Assembly: GCA_026770025.1 (NCBI GenBank)
Contig: JAMXDE010000004.1
Coordinates: forward strand, 3,273,501-3,337,500
DNA length: 64,000 nt
From: Craspedostauros australis
Lineage: Eukaryota > Bacillariophyta > Bacillariophyceae > Mastogloiales > Achnanthaceae
Reading direction: 5' to 3'
In this document: positions 60,948 through 64,000 of the stretch, one piece after another
How the letters are laid out: the number at the start of each line of letters is the position of its first letter
Numbering within the stretch: position 1 is the first letter of the stretch
Translations under genes and position numbers: made by a program
Notes under the pieces: model-generated
What the model was told of the DNA's origin: nothing
Databases searched by the model: none
What the model saw: the letters and a program-made list of their open reading frames with translations, nothing else

Positions 60948-62690
60948 ATGACAGGCCGCAAGAGAGGGAGCCGCAGCGGTGGCACTGTCGGCTGTTTGAA
61001 GCGCAGCCCGTACTTTCCCAAATTCGGACCATCGAGCTGTCGATCATCGAAGGTGTTCAAGACGAGCAAGCATTTCAGCACATCGCCAACCTCGCCACAT
61101 GGCTCTCTTCAAAGGTTGGGACCATACCTCTCCGAGACCTGGGTTGAAGCACAAGATGGAACTGCCGCGGCAGTGACGGAGCGATGCCAACGATCGCAGG
61201 ATGGTTCGGTTGGAAGCAGCGGGATTCGGCCATGCCAACCATGTCAGGAATACATCGATACAGCGACGCGAGCATTCCGTATGTGTCCCATCTTTCAAAA
61301 GGAATTCGCGACAGGTTTCGCTGCGGCTGCGATCGAATCGAATTGCGGCACGAAGAAAGAGGAGGAGAAGAGCGAAGTCCCCGCAACGACATGCCGCGAC
61401 GTTGCGGAACGAGCCTTTTGGAAGACTCCGGCTGTGCGTCACCTGTGCATGCATCGGTGCTTTCTGAAGGCATACGCACCATCGCGGGAATGGATCTTCC
61501 TCCGAAGGATGATGGCATTCCAAGATGATGAATGCGGCATGCCAGGAACGCATCAGCTCTCTTCGGTGGACACGATGCTGCAGGGATGGACCTGCAAGCT
61601 TGTGGACATGGGAACACGAGAAGATGGAGCTATGAATTCCCAAACGCGAGACCGCAGCGATAGTGATAGCAGAGCGTGCGAAGATACTCCTGTTGAGACA
61701 GCAACTCAAGACGAAGGTGGCGACGGCGATGAAGGCGGCGACGGTTCCAGCTCGAGTCATGACGACCCACAAGTTTCGGTGGAGTCTTCGACGGATCATA
61801 CAGGAATACCAAAGCAACAGCAACAGCCCCAATCACAATCACAACCACAATCAAAGAGAAGAACAAGGAATGATCATTCCAATCCTTCTACCCGAAGGTG
61901 CCCGACTGAATTCGTTCACAAAGACCAAGGACTTCGGTTCGGTACCATGAATCAGATTTTTCTCCATTTGCGCCAGCAACAGAAACAAAACCCAGCCGCA
62001 TCCATTCATGGACGGTTGGACTCCTCGACGAGCCAATCCAACGACCTTCCATCCATCAAAGCGATCCAAAGCCAATTCTTTCCAACGCAAACGCTCCATG
62101 ATGCTGACAGCCATTCTTGCATTGCGCCATCCTCCATGTTCCAGATCGAATCGCGGCTTGGGTTGCTGGAGGAACTGTTCGCGGATGACCCGTGGAGGCT
62201 GCTGATATCCACCATTTTTCTCAATCGAACACGACGTACGCAAGTCGATCACATCCTCCATCAATTCTTTCAGCTGTGGCCAACGTCTTCCTCCGTGATC
62301 CATGACCATAATGCTTCCGGCGATATGAGCAAGCTGGAGCAACTCATCCAGCCTCTCGGAATGCACCAGCGACGAGCGCGAGGTATTGTTCGTTTTTGTC
62401 ATGAATTCGTCGCTCTGCTGCAATCGAAACAAAGGCAACCGATGGAGGAGAAGAGGGCAGATGACAACTCCCTCGTCCCAACATTCACCCGCGATGAGAT
62501 TCGGAATCTGTACTACTGCGGTGAGTACGCGGCTGATGCGTACGAGATCTTCATCCTTGGGCGTATGGATTTGGCACCACCAGATCATGCGTTGGAGGCG
62601 TACCTGAGGCTCAAGCATGGTGAAAGGCGCACGCGCTGTCGATCCCAATGTTCCGGTCGAAGAATGCACGCAGCGAAGGTGGAGCATTGA
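60948..62690 (+). CDS. MBD4-like HhH-GPD DNA glycosylase
   Basis: A 580-residue protein from the Met at 60948 (MTGRKRGSRSGG); an earlier in-frame Met exists at 60762. Near the N-terminus CLKRSPYFPKF resembles the SPYF box seen before the catalytic domain of plant MBD4-like proteins. A middle region is Gln/Ser/Asp-rich and likely disordered. The C-terminal glycosylase domain is clear: DDPWRLLISTIFLNRTRRTQ (about residue 415; MBD4 has the same 'LLIATIFLNRT' block), LIQPLGMHQRRARGIVRF, then YYCGEYAADAYEIFILGRMD with the putative catalytic Asp, and PPDHALEAYLRLK. MBD4 enzymes remove T or U from G mismatches in base excision repair, in the nucleus. No methyl-CpG-binding domain is visible. The Cys-rich N-terminal half (several CxxC and CxxxC pairs) is unexplained. 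Confidence 0.75.
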   Translation: MTGRKRGSRSGGTVGCLKRSPYFPKFGPSSCRSSKVFKTSKHFSTSPTSPHGSLQRLGPYLSETWVEAQDGTAAAVTERCQRSQDGSVGSSGIRPCQPCQEYIDTATRAFRMCPIFQKEFATGFAAAAIESNCGTKKEEEKSEVPATTCRDVAERAFWKTPAVRHLCMHRCFLKAYAPSREWIFLRRMMAFQDDECGMPGTHQLSSVDTMLQGWTCKLVDMGTREDGAMNSQTRDRSDSDSRACEDTPVETATQDEGGDGDEGGDGSSSSHDDPQVSVESSTDHTGIPKQQQQPQSQSQPQSKRRTRNDHSNPSTRRCPTEFVHKDQGLRFGTMNQIFLHLRQQQKQNPAASIHGRLDSSTSQSNDLPSIKAIQSQFFPTQTLHDADSHSCIAPSSMFQIESRLGLLEELFADDPWRLLISTIFLNRTRRTQVDHILHQFFQLWPTSSSVIHDHNASGDMSKLEQLIQPLGMHQRRARGIVRFCHEFVALLQSKQRQPMEEKRADDNSLVPTFTRDEIRNLYYCGEYAADAYEIFILGRMDLAPPDHALEAYLRLKHGERRTRCRSQCSGRRMHAAKVEH

Positions 62691-63240
62691 TTCACAGAGC
62701 AGAGTAGAGCATGGTAGATCGTATTGATAGATAGCTCTCCAGATGTCCTTGCACGTTGATACAAACGAAAGATATTTTTGTTTTGGCAACCCACGAAGTC
62801 TGCGGTCACGATCCCAGAGAACATCACTTCCGTCCGCGGTCATCCTGGTTGGAACGCTTTGCTTCTGTGCCTTGTTTGTCGGAGGCGAGGGTCCCATGCC
62901 TGTTTTGTGCGGTACTGGTGGAAGACATAACCGCAGGTCTCCCTTTGTGATGGAAATTAGACGGCAAAAAACTGTGCGTGCGTGACCCGAGACTTCATCT
63001 CCTTCGGACGTTTTCGGTCGGTCGAACAGTCAAACCATGAGAGTCACACAACGACAACAAGGGCCTTGTCCTCGGGTGTGCTTTGGATCCACCATTCTAC
63101 TTCGCGGCGCTCCCTGTCGATGTGCTGGTTGCGCAGGAAGACCGATTAATTGTTGCTCTGTCTCTAGTATAATTTCTCTATCAAAATTGTATGAATGCGC
63201 GCAGTCGCAGCGGTGACAGTCACCTCTGAATGCAAGAAGT
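62691..63240. other. intergenic region between convergent genes
   Basis: About 550 bp between two stops. Only short frames without motifs are present; no RNA gene was recognised. Confidence 0.4.
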
Positions 63241-63796
63241 CTACTGCATCATCATGGCGGGCAAGACCTTGTGCAACACAGGGTTGAACCACTGATGCAC
63301 GATCTCCTTCGAACCGTACCAGCATGATGCCGATGCCGCCGAGCCATGCTGTTGGTGTTGCTGATGCAACATGGATGTGTGGAACACGTTTTGCAGTGTG
63401 ATTTGGAGGTTGGAGCCTTCCAGGTGCGCGAGAGGGAGAGGGACGATGCCATCGCCGTCCTGATGGCCTTGACCGGAAAGCAGCTTGTAGGACTGGTATG
63501 CCAGCATGCGATCGGCCTCTGATTGCATCGAGGAGTCGGCGGAGGAAGGCATGGCAATTTGCTCATCTTCGACGTTCAATGCAGATCCAGCAGCAGAGAC
63601 GTAGAAGAGGCGATCGTTGAGGAAGGCGCCTGGGAACTCGTCGTGGACGATGCGGAGTGCGCCGCCGGTGATGTCCACGCAGCCCTCGGGGCATGGGACA
63701 TGAGGAGATCCGAGGGTCACGATACCCAGGATGCTGTCGATGTCGATCTGCAGATCGTTGCCGCGTGACTTGTCCATGCCATAGCCGACGGCAGCT
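63241..63796 (-). CDS. last exon of a PGAP1/lipase-like alpha/beta hydrolase (partial)
   Basis: The stop is at 63241-63243; the exon's upper boundary is set by an acceptor, ATACAG|A at 63797-63798, entering in phase 2, so the start and earlier exons lie upstream beyond the window. Visible: ILGIVTLGSPHVPCPEGCVD (strand after the nucleophile region), LNDRLFYVSAAGSAL, the acid-bearing GHQDGDGIVPLPLAHLEGSN, and VFHTSMLH with a candidate catalytic His, ending WYGSKEIVHQWFNPVL. This series matches the plant plastid alpha/beta hydrolases related to PGAP1 and lipases. The nucleophile Ser is not in the window, so activity cannot be judged. If translation is read from the internal Met at 63777 the protein would lack the nucleophile. 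Confidence 0.6.
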
Positions 63797-64000
63797 CTGT
63801 ATCATGATGAAGCGATGGAAGAGGGAGAATAGAGTAGGGTCGGACAATGATTGGAGTTGAAGGTGTGAGTACGTTGTGTGCGATATCAGTCGTATTGCCT
63901 GCCTGTTTTCTGCAGTGCTTGCGGCGACCATGTGGATGGGAGAGAAGACAAAGCACAACAAGGGACGAGCGCAGAAGTAGAGCAAAGCGAAGACAGTGAC
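63797..64000 (-). other. probable intron of the partial hydrolase gene
   Basis: Sequence upstream of the acceptor at 63797 has a pyrimidine-rich stretch on the minus strand (rc of 63805-63840) and no continuation of the hydrolase frame, which fits an intron running to or past the window end. Confidence 0.4.

Overview
This window looks like nuclear DNA of a eukaryotic alga, most probably a diatom or another stramenopile. The reasons are: spliceosomal introns of about 70-310 nt with GTAAGT/GTACGT donors; a secreted M11-type metalloprotease with long PT-rich tracts and a repeated Cys module, a style common in diatom predicted proteins; a secreted Lys/Ser-Pro-rich Cys-repeat protein; and typical eukaryotic single-copy genes (TRM13, gamma-glutamyl hydrolase, GON4L-like, MBD4-like glycosylase). 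The species cannot be named from the sequence. Genes lie on both strands without operons and are separated by 0.3-2 kb spacers.

Layout. 1-14.8 kb: 3' part of TRM13 (+), patatin-like acyl hydrolase (-), a fused UPF0014/FetB permease + FetA ATPase (-), an 11-exon ABCB transporter (+), and an alpha/beta hydrolase (-). 15.3-28.1 kb: five-exon gametolysin-like protease (-), UbiE/COQ5 methyltransferase (-), and a 1,527-residue acyl-AMP ligase/carrier/membrane beta-helix protein (-). 28.2-29.1 kb: a long hairpin and a foldback element. 29.7-37.3 kb: RsuA/RluB-type pseudouridine synthase (-), secreted Cys-repeat protein (+), a small tail-anchored protein (-), gamma-glutamyl hydrolase (+). 37.6-43.1 kb: gene-poor, with a 93-bp direct repeat, a broken ankyrin gene, and a 1.69-kb inverted-repeat element carrying palindromic iterons. 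43.4-49.6 kb: small secreted protein (+) and a SANT-domain nuclear protein (-). 50.4-57.5 kb: a complete Mutator-like element with 9-bp target duplication, 349-bp terminal inverted repeats, a transposase gene and a 3.7-kb inverted 195-bp satellite. 57.7-64 kb: mitochondrial-type J protein (-), exostosin-like glycosyltransferase (-), MBD4-like glycosylase (+), and the last exon of a PGAP1/lipase-like hydrolase (-).

The most unusual items are: (1) the ABCB protein, whose reconstructed exons give the order TMD-NBD-NBD-TMD rather than TMD-NBD-TMD-NBD, and whose first Walker A is restored by a 6-nt microexon; (2) a single-chain FetB-FetA (STAR2-STAR1-like) transporter; (3) the acyl-AMP ligase-carrier-Pls-like membrane protein; (4) the autonomous MULE carrying an inverted satellite; (5) the palindromic-iteron element. 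All exon models were made by eye from splice consensus, reading-frame phase and conserved motifs; no transcript or database search was available.
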